A DNA stretch of 64,000 nucleotides, from positions 186,001 to 250,000 of the forward strand of contig MU008163.1 in assembly GCA_010909165.1 (NCBI GenBank). The letters are read 5' to 3'. Under the pieces are notes generated by a model that was given only the letters and a program-made list of their open reading frames with translations, was not told where the DNA came from and searched no databases. Of this stretch, positions 30,572-42,860 are shown one piece after another. This DNA comes from Anthoceros angustus (taxonomy: Eukaryota; Streptophyta; Anthocerotopsida; Anthocerotales; Anthocerotaceae). Every line of letters begins with the position of its first letter. Within the stretch, counting starts at the first letter, position 1. The position numbers and the translations under genes are program-made.

Positions 30572-30945
30572 TGCTCGATGTGCAAATTGTTTGCATCTTC
30601 GCAGCCCGTGGATACGTACGATCGGTTGATCATCATGCAATATGTCACGTGGACTTCCTTGCACGGGATCTCCCGCCACCGAGTAAGATGTTAACTTGAG
30701 TTTGCTTGTGGGGTCGACTTTGTATGCGTAGTCCCGTAGACTTGGTCCCTTCAAGTAACGGGCACTCGCTTCACGCAGTCCCATGGGCTCGCCTGTGATT
30801 GGACAAGTATCTGGAGGCAATGTTCATTTTGAGCTATGTCGGGCCTTGTCCATATTGAAAGATACAACAGTGCGCCGATCGCGGAGATCTCATAAACCCA
30901 ACGTGTCCGAGGGAGAGTTAGAAATAAAGGCATCAAGGCGTTGGT
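30572..30945 (-). pseudogene. Copia-3 A RT/RNase H junction
   Basis: Minus strand: IGALLYLSIWTRPDIAQNEH, then ARYLKGPSLRDYAYKVDPTS and KLKLTSYSVAGDP, ending near CTS at the insert border. This is the usual Copia LxxxTRPDI...YLKGT...SD-type run, with frame breaks. Confidence 0.75.
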
Positions 30946-33260
30946 TAAGGTCACTGCACTGCACTCCAATGTGGATTAGTCAAACTAGACTCAATCCTAG
31001 TTGGTAGTTAGTTAACCAGCAGACTAGTGAAAGGACACACCCCGTAACCATCCTTTATAAGCCCACCTATGAACCGGAAAGCGGACATCGGCGATCTTGC
31101 AATCGTGCAATACTGTGCCACTATGAGAGTGGGAGTGTGGAAAAGACTAGCCAAGGAGGGAGGTCGCTAGAAATGAGTCTCACATGACGACGTCATCAAA
31201 GATTCCAGCAGCCAACTTGATCCTTTCTCGTCTGCCTCACTCTTACAAGAACAGACACATGCCGCTGGTTCCTGGATTCCGGAGCCACAACTCACATCTG
31301 CAGCTGTAAGGACATGTTTACCTCATATCACAAAGATCCTACAAGACCAAGACGCTCTCCTTGAGATGATGCAGCACCGCCGAGGGAACTGGAGAGGTCC
31401 ACTACACAACTGAGAGACCTCACTATCAACGGCGTACTACACGTCCCTGCCATGACCAAGAACCCGCCTCATCCAAAACTCGCCATCAACACGATCTGGT
31501 CATTATCTTCCAAGGTAATCACCGCACTATCGCCACTCCAAAGACCCTCACCAAACATTTTACCACCCTTCAACGACCTTTATCTCCTCAATATTCACCC
31601 TCATCCGCCTTCCTCGTTGATAGCACCTCCTACTTCAAGAAATGAGTCGCTTTTGGCAATCGTAGAGCAGACACATGAACCCAAGATACCTCAACATGCT
31701 AGCAAACCCCAAGATGTACCACCTCAAGATTAGGGTCCCTAAAGACTTCTTCCGTGAAATTTGCCAATACACCAAATTACATCCACCCTTCAAAGACCCA
31801 TCACCTACCCGTGCCTCTGCCTCCTGAGACCGCTCACTTGGATATATGCGGCCCCATGAGCACCACCTCCCTCGGCCACCTTCTTAGATGAGTGAGTGAT
31901 ATTGCCACATCTATTTCCTACGACATAAGGACGAAGCCCTCACCTACTTCCAAGAGTTCATCCTCACAACCGAGCGCCAAACAGATTCCAGGTCACAACC
32001 TCGCAGACCGACAACGGGGGTGAGTATACAAGCAACGCCTTCCTGGCCTTCTGTAAATCCAAAGGTATTTCAAGACAACTTACTGTACCTTACACCCCTC
32101 TCATAATCCTTTTGCTGAACGCCTTAATCGCTCCTCACCGGAAATTGCCCTTGCTCAAGCTCTAAGGGCCACTCGGGCGTGTAAGCCGCCTCTACTTCTA
32201 ACTACTTGAAAAATAGACTCCCACAAAAGACTTGCCCAACACTACTCCTTTTGAGAGATGGAGTGAACAAGCCCAGAGTCTCTCATCTTCGATTTTTGGG
32301 AGCCCAGCCTTTGCCCACATAGCAGATGAAACTCGCAAGAAGTGGGACGACAAAGGCCGCAAGCTGCTCTTCATCGGATACTCCGATCAGGTCAAAGCCT
32401 ATAAACTCTTCGACCCAGCTTCCCGAGAGGTCATTTTTTCCCGCAGTGTCCATTTTAATGAATCCCACCTTCTTCACACATACCTCCATTCCTCTCTCAC
32501 ATCTAATCCTCTCCCTATGCCTAGCATCCAAGGTTATCCATCCCTTGGCCGAGTCCCTCTTGACCTTGAGGGGCCATGCACTATGACCACCGACAACCAA
32601 GTATCAGATTTTTTCCAAGTTCCAGATGCAACTCAGTAACAACCAGCACTGCTCCCCAACGACCTCCTCAACAACCAAGCAGCCCATTTCCCCTCGTGTA
32701 CTCTATCCAACCTCCACATCATCCTTCCCGAGGTAAACCCAAGACTCCCTAGAGGTACCTGCACAATTCATGAGGCACTGCTACATTGAGGCGCCCACAC
32801 GTCATCGCCACCGAGCCATGAGTGGAGACACCCACCTCATGTCCCACGAGAGTCTTTTGCTCGCCAAGCACCCCTCCTCAGGTACGCCAATGCTCAACCT
32901 CATGACTTTGAGCATGCCCTCCACTGTGCACTTTCAAGAATGGAGATGCAAGGCTTCCTCTAGATTTAAGCCTCAAGACCTGTAGTGGACAGCAATCATT
33001 CAAATCTGCACGACCTCCTCATATCCAACAAGACATGGAAGCTGACACCATCTACCGGAGGAAGCCGATCTCATGCAAGTGGAAATTCAGAAGAAAACTC
33101 AACCCTGATGGAAGTGTGGCACAGTTCAAGGCCCGACTAGTTGCCCGGGCTTCACCTGTGCCCGGTCATTATGAGGAGAATCTTTTTCACCCAAAGGTAA
33201 ATCGACCTCCATAAGAATTCTATTAGCATTCGCAGCACAGCTGTGGAAGTCCACATGTAC
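30946..33260 (+). mobile_element. Copia-4 pol fragment (plus strand), block A
   Basis: Plus strand, opposite to Copia-3. A possible LTR-like leader (TTTATAAGCC near 31058) is followed by protease WFLDSGATTHICSCKDMFTS at about 31270. Decayed integrase follows (LDICGPMS-like at about 31830, FGSPAFAHIADETRKKWDDK and FIGYSDQVKAYKLFDP at 32290-32420). The start of RT comes next (ISCKWKFRRKLNPDGS, FKARLVAR), stopping after about 33255. No RNase H follows. Confidence 0.8.
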
Positions 33261-33279
33261 ACTAACCCTTCTCTGAACT

Positions 33280-33827
33280 GTCTGTTTGAATGAATGTTTT
33301 TTGTTTTTTCCGTGTTAATGTAAATCTAATGCTTAGAATCATCCAAGGGCCTTTTATAACGAAAATGGTGCTTGGCCCATGGCAATAATATTTTTAATAA
33401 TTGGTCCTTGGGCTTTGACCCTGGGTATGTAGGTCAGATAGAAAGTCCTCGACCTTGGCATTTTTAGAAATAAAAGTGTCTATATATGCTAAGAATACCC
33501 TACATTCGGCAATGTTTGGGCGGAAGTGAGGTGGCTAGCCACCACGGGTGGCGGAATGGAAAGCATGCACTGAGGAGTTAACAACAATAGTGGGCCAATC
33601 GAAGTTGGGCAAGTCAGCTGAAACCGGAAGAAGACCACACCTACTGGCCACGCGAATTTCAAGGAGAGGCGATCGGATGTGACAGTGGGCTGGGACGCCT
33701 TGCATTTGTCGCTAAGCAGGGCTCTCCTTGAGTAGCAATTGATGTCCGAGATTGGGGAGGCCTCCTTCATGGCATGTTAGCCTCGATCCTCTCGCAAAGG
33801 CACCCAAGAGAATAAACGCTAGAGTCC
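33280..33827 (+). repeat. LTR-like region of Copia-4, block A
   Basis: A noncoding segment with a TATA-like CTATATATGC at about 33480 lies directly before the gag start at 33828. Position and promoter-like content suggest an LTR plus leader. I do not see a second copy within block A that would prove it. Confidence 0.4.
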
Positions 33828-34640
33828 ATGGCTAATCCCACTGTAATTAACACCACTAAGATAGATTTCCTAGATAGAAATCACTTCAACGGAAGCGACT
33901 TTGACATATGAACACGATCTAATTAATATTATTCTACCTTGCCGCACCAAATGGCTACCGAAGAATTGTAGAGCACGAAACGATATAATCCGATCTCAAC
34001 CATACAAGAGCATGCTCCAAAGATACCTGTGGAAAAAAAACCGCCACGATATCCTGAAAACCTTCAAAGGACATGTTCCAAGGCAGCAGAGCTCAACCAA
34101 TCGATCAACGCACAAGGCAATTCTACTCACCGAGGATGAAAGACATGAGAGCCGAGCAAGACATAAACGCTTTTCCGGTCCATCGCCAAGCCCGCCTCAA
34201 GCGGGACGAGCATTACAGAACTCCAAGTACTGCATTATCGACCTCTTTGTTCAGATTCATTGACTTTCACACCACAAAACTCGTCCGAGGTGCAAGCAAC
34301 CCAATCAACTATAGCAAGAAAAAAGCACGGCTTACACTCTTGTCAAGTCATTGGAGCACTCCTGGAGGAGGAGTCCAGCCGCGGCAACAACTCCCGGTCC
34401 AACACTGGACCCAACCAAGCACTTTTCACGTCCCGTGGACGAGGCGGGAGAAGAGGAGGTGGACGCGGTGGTTTCTCATCCAGGAGAAGCCCCAACTCTG
34501 CCTGGAAGAGGGTTTCCTTTTGCTGTGCAGGTAGCATGGGTAGCAGGAGCACGGGCTGGGCGCGCAAAGTTAGAGATGCATATGCGGAAGCGTCTTGCAT
34601 CAAGCAGATGCTTTATTAACAATGAATATGTTCTCAACTT
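33828..34640 (+). pseudogene. Copia-4 gag, block A
   Basis: Starts ATG with MANPTVINTTKIDFLDRNHF and NGSDFDI, matching the F.G.NF..W type start of plant Copia gag, but a stop follows. Decayed gag continues in shifted frames (NRHDILKTF) and ends in an Arg/Gly-rich segment (RGGRRGGGRGGFSSRRSPNS, about 34440-34500). The block B copy keeps IWEMRVTALLEEHDLM after the same start. Confidence 0.75.
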
Positions 34641-35044
34641 GAGATTCTATGCTACTTGAGCGCACCGTCGAGGGCAATAGTCAGCTAGCTGTGGTTGTGT
34701 AGTCCTCTTCAAAGAATGCTTGGTGGAATCTAGGTGAGGTTGGTCCGTCTGGCCGTGTCAGCCCAATGTTGGGGCGTTTGAGGATGCGGTTCTCATAGGT
34801 ATTGCTGGGCTCATCGCATCTGAGACCTTCCAAGAACGATGCTCGAGCTATGCTGTCTCTGCACTTTCTGCAGATTGCTGATCTTAGAGGCCGCTTGCGC
34901 ATTGCTCGGCATGAAAGCCGCCGGCGGCGGCGAACGCGGGCATTCCTCAAGATCGTTGACTCTGCTACGGCCCGTCCAGCTCCATCCCACGAGATCGATG
35001 CGCACTACGCTGAGCGAGGCCGGCGTCAAGAACGGGAAGGCCTG
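34641..35044 (-). other. Copia-3 A 5' interior, undefined
   Basis: Between the nested Copia-4 gag and the Copia-3 primer site. A minus-strand frame (YENRILKRPNIGLTRPDGPT) has no clear motif and may be leader or decayed gag. Confidence 0.3.
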
Positions 35045-35057
35045 CCGCTCGATACCA
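35045..35057 (-). other. Copia-3 A primer-binding site
   Basis: The minus strand reads TGGTATCGAGCGG adjoining the 5' LTR, as in Copia-1 and Copia-2. Confidence 0.75.
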
Positions 35058-35267
35058 TAAAGCTGAGCGGCGTGCAGGAAAAGAGTAATTTATTGGTGAA
35101 CAAGATGAGCTTAAGTACACAATCGCGTAGAAGCTGTAAATCGGCCTTAACTATTTTCTATTGCCTGCCTCCTACCATCAACTACCGGGGGTATGAGCCC
35201 GATCTAATCAAACTCTGAACCGTGCCCTAGCTGATTCGTGAGCACCCAGCGCCACTCTGCTCCAACA
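35058..35267 (-). repeat. Copia-3 A, 5' LTR
   Basis: Pairs with 28617-28801. The start is eroded (TAAAGC instead of TGTAAAGC, which is kept at 38196 in block B). Confidence 0.8.
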
Positions 35268-35716
35268 AAATGGGCGAGCCAGGAGTTGGTGCCGTTGTAA
35301 TAGGCTGGGTAATGAGCAAACTGCTGGAGAACGCCGGGCTCGCACTCAAAGAAGTATTGTGAGCAGTTGAATGTATATGTGCAGAGGATTAACCCCTGGT
35401 ATGAGCAGCACAAGGTTCTTCCTCCACATCTGCCCTCCCGCAAGGTAACCTGACAGAGCACTTCAATCCCGAGTGGGATATTCACAGTTTCCTGCAGTCT
35501 CTCCAGTATCACCATTTCCACATTCTAGTGGGCATGGTTGAGTGAGCAGGGAATGACGATATTCAGGTAGGCGAATGGCTCCAGGAAGTGAAGCTGGTCC
35601 CGAAAAGCAAAAGGGGAACGTAATGGAGAAAACGCCGCCTCGTGGTCTCGGGAAGAACTCAATGAGCAGACTCCCAATGTAACTAACTCATCTAGCAGGC
35701 CATTCGGGTGATGCAA
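35268..35716 (-). pseudogene. Unrecognised host gene, block A, upstream part
   Basis: Minus strand, reading toward Copia-3: FRDQLHFLEPFAYLNIVIPC, SLNHAH, an in-frame TAG at 35527-35525, then NVEMVILERLQETVNIPLGI, CQVTLREGRCGGRTLCCSYQ and FECEPGVLQQFAHYPAYYNG, ending SWLAHF at the element. Codon usage and conservation with block B look coding. I recognise no family. The TAG is present in both blocks, so it predates their duplication. Confidence 0.6.
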
Positions 35717-35940
35717 TAGAATATAAATAATTACCGTAATATTTATTTATATTAGTAGTATTACTTTAAGGTAGCACATCATATACATATGTAATAATGA
35801 TAATAATTATATAGATCTAAAAATAATTATTTATATTATATATTAATAATTGATATCAATAGTAATAACAAATTGAATATTTATATTAAGTATATTATAT
35901 TATACATAAATAATCAATTTAAATATATGTTATATGCAGA
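35717..35940. other. AT-rich segment, block A
   Basis: Over 200 bp almost wholly A/T (ATATAAATAATTACCG..., TATATTAAT...). Possibly an intron or a nuclease-prone spacer of the host gene; repeated in block B at about 45330-45540. Confidence 0.5.
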
Positions 35941-37450
35941 AAGCTAGAAGGAGCTCCAGCATGGCGAGTGCACGATGATGGTGAGACTTTCCTCAGTTTT
36001 GAAGAACCTTCTTCAAACCTTCCCTGAAGCAAAGGCGTGCAAGACATACTAATGGTTGGAGCTACTACAGAACAATCCCATAGCACCACCACTTTTGATG
36101 CAAGAAGACTGGTGATCATAGCAGGAGCGCTGTGGCGGTGCAAGGAAAAATGAAAAATTTGTTGTAGCTATGTCACAAGAAACAGAGGAAAGCTGGAAAG
36201 AAGGCAAGAAGGGAAGAGGTGAAGGGCGGAAGAGTAAGAATGATCTAGAGGAGTGATGGGCTAGAGAGGCGAAGTCTTGCTTCTTAAGGTGGATAAAGGG
36301 CACTGCGTCGATGAGCAGGAAATGTGTGCTACAGGTGGTAGCAATAGCAACCTCACATCTGTGATGTCTCTGGACACGGACCGTGTGAGAGGCCTTTAAG
36401 AGGCTACACGTGTGGACCTGCACGAAGGCTATATGGTTGTGCATGCAACATTCTGGAGGCAAGATGATAACCTGTGACAGCTTAGCTAGGAGCTACATTT
36501 CCAAATAAGATGATGGCACAGTGGCATGCTTAGCCGATACAAAGTTCACGAGCATGGTCTGCACTGCTTGCAATTACGATATATATTTCACCTCCAAGAA
36601 TTCGAATTGCTGGCTGAAAGCGTGTTGGGAATATATCATGTTTTGCCGAGCTCAGGGTGGTGCTGGCTGGAAGTGCGAGAGAATACAGATCGGTGCATTC
36701 GGGAGGATACTCGGAGGATTGAATATCGGCCGATCACAAGGTGCATGATTGTTGTGTGCGTTGAATTTCTGAGTGTGAGCAGGGGAGCATGTGTTGAGCA
36801 ATGCGAGATCAGACCGGATGTGCAAATTGTAGTAGCAAGCGACCTTGTGGGCAACTGAGGCAGCCAAGAGAGGGCAATTGTAAAGCATTCAAGGAAATGC
36901 ATTCCGAGCATTAGGAACTACTGTCCTCCTAGTGTGCATTGCTAGCATCTTCGAGTGGCTCCGCCCCAGCCCCATTGTAACGAGGTGAGGACTAGGGTTT
37001 AAAAATCATCCGCATCAAATATTGAGGATGTTTTACCTACATGATTGGCAAAGGATCGTGGTTCCCGTGGGGATGTTATCCCTGATGGTGATGGATGGGT
37101 TGCAACAAGATTCGTATCATGCATTTGCGAGGGGACATTGATGGGGGTCTCTAGGGTTGCGTATGAGAGACGCTGTTGCTTTACTATGATTTGTCTATGT
37201 CAAGAATGGACACGCTATAAATTTATCATCGACTCGCTGCACATCCAGGAGAGACATGAACAAGACATGGGAAGACAACGACAAGAAGTGGGCAAGATGT
37301 GCGTATTAAAGATGTTTTGGCCGATCCTTGTCACTGCGTATGTGAAATATGTTCACACCTTTAGAATTTAGCAAACAAAAACACGAGTCCGATTGTCGTG
37401 GTTTCAGTAATGTGATTGCATTAGGGATTCAAGTTATTCGAGTTCTAGCT
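35941..37450. other. Unassigned part of block A
   Basis: No recognised gene. A plus-strand stretch at 36170-36258 reads MSQETEESWKEGKKGRGEGR, kept in block B. A minus-strand frame at 36462-36049 is also partly kept. Neither has a known motif. Confidence 0.3.
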
Positions 37451-37564
37451 TGGCCTGGAATGACTTCCCCGGGGGTTAGAAATTAGGTAGGGTTTTGTTT
37501 TTTGTAGGAGTAAAGGATAAATAGGCGTAAAAGGGGAAATTGTGGATACTTTCCCATGCATCTA
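37451..37564 (+). mobile_element. Truncated start of GC-rich element plus Copia-2 LTR scrap
   Basis: TTAGAAATTAGGTAGGGTTT and the next 60 bp match 47070-47150 and the inverted end at 23820-23901. After GGGGAAAT comes TGTGGATACTTTCCCATGCA, a damaged Copia-2 LTR start. This marks the junction of blocks A and B. Confidence 0.85.
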
Positions 37565-38195
37565 GCAACAAAGAAATGCTACGACGGTGAGCAGCATGAC
37601 CCACAACTTGTAATCCCCCGGGCCCAGCGTCTGGTTCCTCCGTTGAGGCCGTAAAGCGCAGCTGTTTCTGAAATCCGGAGGTTCCTACATCATGGAATGT
37701 GCTGCATCCACCTTTCCAATGAAATCCACATAGCTCTGGCGAAGGGGCATCGAAAAAATACATGCTCACTTTTGTGCTCTTGTCCTTCTGTGCAGAGGGT
37801 GCAAAATGGGATCCTTGTTGCCTCGAATAACCCGTTCCACCTGTCGGAGTTAGGCAAGGCCGCTTGCCAGATTTTCCAGACTGTAAATCTGTGTTTCTCA
37901 ATCACACCCTTGCTATGCAACAGGACGGGTCCATGTACGTTGGGATCACTTTTGTTCTCCTCAGTGTATGAGCCTTGGCAGGGGAGAAAACCAAGGCCAT
38001 GAACGGAAAGGAAAGCAAGAAGCGACGGGTCGGGGTCGGGGCCAGGCAGTGAACCCGGTGGGTCCCGTGTACGATAGTAAAGGAAAAGCGCAATTGTATT
38101 GAAGTCACGTTAGGACTGTCATGTTTGTCGTGGGACTTGGCACTTTGTATCTTTGGGCAGGTGGTGGAGAGGCGCTTTCCTTCCAAAGAGCAAAA
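37565..38195 (-). pseudogene. Unrecognised host gene, block B, downstream part
   Basis: Minus-strand copy of 28028-28616. It keeps STKVSMYFFDAPSPELCGFH and LHSKGVIEK but has a frame change near 37880 and several near 38100-38180. Function unknown, as in block A. Confidence 0.6.
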
Positions 38196-38889
38196 TGTAA
38201 AGCGGAGTGCGATGCAGAGGAAAAGAGTAATTTATTGGTGAACAAGATGAGCTTAAGTACACAATCAAGCGCGTTGCAATCGGCCCCGAACTGCTGTTTT
38301 GCTCACCTGCTACCATCAACTAATGGGGTATGGAGCCCGATCTAATCAAACTCAACCGCGGCCCTAGATCCATGAGCGCCCGCTGCCACTCCAACTCCCC
38401 TCGCTCAAGATCTGCCTGTGTCTTCATCTTGAAACCAATAGCGTCCGTGCCCAATGCGCGCAGCTGGTTGTGAGCCTATTGTCCAAGACCGAGCTGAGGA
38501 GAAATGCCGAGTTGCACTCCCTCAACTGGAAATTGAGGAAGCTGACGCCTTCCTCCCAAGTAGGCGTCCTTACCGGAGTCCGATGCCGACAACGTATTTT
38601 CGTGGGCTTGGGAAGACCTTGGTGAGGAGGTCGGAGATGTTGTCGCATGTATTCACATATTGACAGAACTCGCTGCTTGCCACCACCGCTTCAATGAAGT
38701 GATGTCAATCTCCACGCGTTTTGTTCTCGCATGAAGGATCGGATTGTGAGTCATGGCAATCGCCGATTAATTGTCACATAGCTTGGTTGGTTCTCGATCG
38801 ATCTCGCTGATGTCTCGCAGAATTGCCCGATCCACAATATTTTTTCACGCTAGTGATGTGGCAAAGATACCCGCCTGCTTGTGGAGTGC

Positions 38890-40229
38890 CAAATCCGGCG
38901 TCCGTGATTTTGGCGGCTTGTTTTGCTTTTTCGGTCACATCGTTAAGAGGGATAGGAGGACAGCCAATAAGGCCATTTTTCGCCACACCCTTACAACAAT
39001 CCCTTGCACCCTCGGTCCGCTGGAGGACGGAGTGGTCCGGCGAGGTCCGGCGAGGTCCGGCGAGTGGTCCATCCGGCGAGGTCCGGCGGAGTGGTCCATC
39101 CGGCGAGGTCCGGCGGAGTGGTCCGCCCGCGAGGTCCGGAGTGGTCCATCCGGCGAGGTCCGGCGGAGTGGTCCATCCGGCGAGGTCCGGCGGAGTGGTC
39201 CGCCTGAGAGGTCCGGCGGAGTGGTCTGGGCCAAGTCCGACCGAGTGGTCTCGCCGGTGGTTTAGTTTGGGGCATGCCGCATGGATCTACTCGCTTACGG
39301 GAAGCACTGGTGCAAGAAGTCCGGCGCAGTTGATGAGCTACGCCCGGTTACTACGACCACGGGTTAGGTATACATAGGTGGTTAGGATACATATAAGGCA
39401 AGGGTTAGGTATGGGAGTATAGGGCTCGGCAAGGCCCAAGACGGTGCACTATCCCGGTACCATCTTCGCGCCTCCGTGTTTTGCCTTCGTGCTCGAGGAG
39501 CGTGAGTGAGTTCCTCGCCACCGCAAGGTGATTAATTGGTGGTAGAGGATGTGTTGAGCTCGTGACGAAGCCCGCCAACACGCTGATGGGTGCACTGGGG
39601 ACCACCTCGAAGCCTGGGAGGTGCTCGTGAATTCCCAAAAGTGACCAACTTCTGAGAGGCTGAACGAGGTCGTGGAGTTGCGGTCGCGTCACCTCCAGGC
39701 AACGTGAAGGCGGTCGGAGGGATTAGGCGCTTAGGTGTCTGCCGCCGGCGAAGCCATCCTCGAGGCTGAACGGAGGTCAGGGGTTGCAGCCGCAAAAGCT
39801 ACTTCCGCAACGTGAAGTGCCCGGGGCAAGGGCCCGGTGTGAATACATCGGCGTGTTGGTGTTGTTATTTGGTGATGGACAAGAGAGGAGGGTCGCGTGA
39901 CGTGTGTGTTGAGCTGAGGACAGAGTTGAGGAGGCAAGGCGCTAGAGTACGACCCGATGGAGGAATGCGCCGCTAAACCTGCTCCGTCACTGAGAAACCC
40001 GGGAGGGTTTGTGGGAAGGTCCGTCAAAGCGCGCCCAGTCCGACACGGTGAAATGTGAGGGGCACACAATTAGGGTTTGGAGCCGACCCAACCTCGATGG
40101 AAGTCCGCTCGTGATAGGGTCAGACCTCAGTGCATAAGCACGGTGACCATTCCCCTCGTGGAACTAACTCCTTACTACAACGACATCGGGATTGTGGCGC
40201 GCCTACCGGGCCGAAAGTCGCGCAACTGT
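38890..40229. mobile_element. GC-rich insert in Copia-3 RNase H (block B)
   Basis: Copy of 29286-30571, inserted between GTGGAGTGC and TGCTCGATG. Its right end keeps GTCGCGCAAC, slightly closer to the GTCGCGCCACA end expected from the 4.5-kb element than block A does. Confidence 0.55.
39020..39255 (+). repeat. 27-bp minisatellite, block B
   Basis: Four to seven copies of a 27-bp unit starting GTGGTCCATCCGGCGAGG. Copy number and internal deletions differ from block A. Confidence 0.85.
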
Positions 40230-40599
40230 TGCTCGATGTGCAAATTGTTTGCATCTTCTTGCGCCTCGTGGATACGGACGACCGGTTGATCATCATGCAA
40301 TATGTCACGGACTTCCTTGCACGGGATCTCCCCGCCCACCGTCCCCGAGTAAGATGTTAACTTGAGTTTGCTTGTGGGGTCGACTTTGTGGCGTAGTCCT
40401 GCAGACTTGGTCCCTTCAAGTAACGGGCACTCGCCTACGCAGTCCCATGGGCTCGCCCGTGATTGGACAAGTATCCGGAGGCAATGTTCATTTTTGAGCT
40501 ATGTCGGCCTTGTCCATATTGAAAGATACAACAGTGCCGATCGCTGGAGATCTCTATAACCCAACGTGTCCGAGGGAGAGTTAGAAATAGTGCATCATA

Positions 40600-42860
40600 C
40601 AGGTCCACTAGACCATGCACTCCAATGTGGATTAGTCAACTAGACTCATAGTTGGTAGTTAGTTAACCAGCAGACTAGTGAAAGGACACACCCCGTAACC
40701 ATCCTTTATAAGCCCACCTATGAACCCAGCGGACATCGGGATCTTGCAACCGTGCGTAATACTGTGCCACTATGAGAGGAGTGTAGGAAAAGATGGCAAG
40801 AAGCCAAGGAGGGAGGTCACAAATGAGTCTCACATGACGACGTCATCAAAGATTCCAGCAGCCAACTTGATCCTTTCTCGCCTCACTCTTACAAGAATGA
40901 CACATGCCACTGGTTCCTCGGATTCCGAGCCACAACTCACATCTCACTGTAAGGACATGTTTACCTCATATCAAAGATCCTACAAGACCAAAGACGTTTC
41001 CTTGAGATACAGGCACTCGCCGAGGGAATCGAGAGGTCCACTACCACAACTGAGAGACCTCACTATCAACGGCAGACATCGCCCCCATGACCAAGAACTC
41101 ATCCAAAACTCGCCATCACGATCTCGTCATTATCTTCCAAGGTAATCACCGCACCACGCCACTCCAAAGACCCTCACCAAACAGCCCTTGCACACGGCCA
41201 CCCTTCAACGACCTTTATCTCCTCAATATTCACCTCATCCGCCTCGCTTGATAGCACCTCCTACTTCAAGAAATGAGTCGCTTTGGCACCGAGAGTAGAC
41301 ACATGAACCCAAGATACTCAACATGCTAGCAAACCCCAAGATGTACCGAGACCGCCAAGATTAGGGTCCCTAAAGACTTCTTCCGTGAAATTTGCCAATA
41401 CACCAAATTACACGCCAAAGCCTTCAAAGACCCTACCTGCCCGGGCTGCCTTCTCGAGACCGCTCACTCGATATATGCGGCCCCATGAGCACCACCTCCC
41501 CGGTCACTCTTACTTCATCACCTTCTTAGATGAGTGAGAGATATTGCCACATCTATTTCCTCCGACATAAGGACTAAGCACTCACCTCCAAGAGTTCATC
41601 CTCACACCGAGGCCAAACAGATTCCAGTCACAACCTCACAGACAACAACGGGTGAGTATACAAGCAACGCCTCGGCCTTCAGAATCCAAAGGTATTTCAA
41701 GACAACTTATCGCACCTTACACCCTCTCGTAATCCTTTGTCAACGCCTTAATCGCTCTCACCGGAAATTGCACGCCCTTGCTCAAGCTAGCCAGCCTCTA
41801 AGGGCCACCAAGTGTGGTTGCCTCTACTTCTAACTACTTGAAAAATAGACTCTACAAAAGACTTGCCCAACACTACTCCTTTTGAGAGATGGAGCGAATG
41901 TTTAGAGTCTCTCATCTTCGATTTTTGGGAGCCCATTTTGCCCACATAGCGTATGAAACTCGTAAGAAGTGACAAAGGTCAGAAGTCGCCTTTCATCTGA
42001 CTCCGATGTCAAAGCCTATAAACTCTTCCCACCTTCCCGAGAGGTCATTTTTTCCCGCAAAGGTCCATTTTAATGAATCCCACCTTCTTCACACATACCT
42101 CCATTCCTCTCTCACATCTAATCCTCTCCTATGCCTAGCATCCAAGGTTATCCATCCCTTGGCCGAGTCCCTCTTGACCTTGAGGGGCCATGCATCATGA
42201 CACCCGACAACCGCACGATTTTTTCCAAGTTCAAGATGCAACTCAAGAACAACCAAAGCACTGTTTCCCCATACCAAGACCTCCTCAACAACTAAGCAGC
42301 CCATTTCCCCTCGTACTCTATCCGTAACTCCACATCATCCTTCCCGAGGTAAACCCAAGACGCCTTAGAGGTACGCAAAGAATTCATGAGACCTACATTG
42401 AGGCGCCCACACGTCCACTGCCACCGAGCCATGAGTGGAGACACCCACCATGTCCCACGAGAGTCTTTTGCTCGCCAAGCACCGCCTCCTCCAGAGGTAC
42501 GCCAATGCTCAACCTCATACAGACTTGAGCATGCCTCCACTGTGCACATCACATGTAGATGCATGGCCTTCAATAGATTTAAGCCCTCAAGACTCCGAAT
42601 GGATGCGTCGGCCCATCCTGTACGACTCCACTCATATCCACAAGACATGGAAGCCGATCACCCATCTACCGGGAGGAAGCCGATCTCATGCAAGTGGAAA
42701 TTCAAGAAAACTCAACCCCTGGAAGTGTGTGCCTCAAAGGCCCGACTAGTTGCCCGGCTTCAGTGCCGGCCCGACTATGAGGAGAATGGCTTTTCACCCA
42801 AAGTAAATCGACCTCCATAAGAATTCTATTAGCATTCGTGCAACCACCGTGGAAGTCCAC
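40600..42860 (+). mobile_element. Copia-4 pol fragment (plus strand), block B
   Basis: Copy of 30946-33260 with many added small gaps. Protease is recognisable only in pieces near 40915. Integrase C-terminal and RT-start pieces (ISCKWKFK, KARLVAR) remain near 42680-42760. It is more damaged than block A. Confidence 0.7.

Larger units (their letters stand above)
28617..35267 (-). mobile_element. Copia-3, block A copy (nested host)
   Basis: Minus-strand Copia element with LTRs 28617-28801 and 35058-35267 sharing AGTAATTTATTGGTGAAC and ending CTCCAACA. The minus strand beside the right LTR reads TGGTATCGAGCGG (35045-35057), the Met-tRNA-type primer site. RNase H sequence lies at 28900-29285 and, after an insert, at 30572-30900. 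The interior also contains a plus-strand Copia (about 30950-34640). Flanks are T-rich on the minus strand (ATTTT), so the exact target duplication is ambiguous. The element lies in the same host-gene site in block B. Confidence 0.85.
28028..37564 (+). repeat. Large tandem duplication, block A
   Basis: The sequence from GCAACAAAGAAATG at 28028 recurs at 37565, and collinear similarity runs through the whole block. Block A ends in about 100 bp of the GC-rich element start plus about 20-30 bp of the Copia-2 LTR (TGTGGATACTTTCCCATGCA). This shows that both elements were already present to the right when the block was duplicated. Confidence 0.9.

Noticed and set aside
28617-35267. A clean 5-bp target duplication for Copia-3
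   Set aside because: The T-run on both sides (ATTT/TTTTG on the minus strand) and eroded LTR ends do not allow a unique assignment.
29430-39255. Possible CRISPR-like array at the 27-bp repeats
   Set aside because: Units are directly adjacent without unique spacers, and the genome is eukaryotic by its introns and U2 gene.
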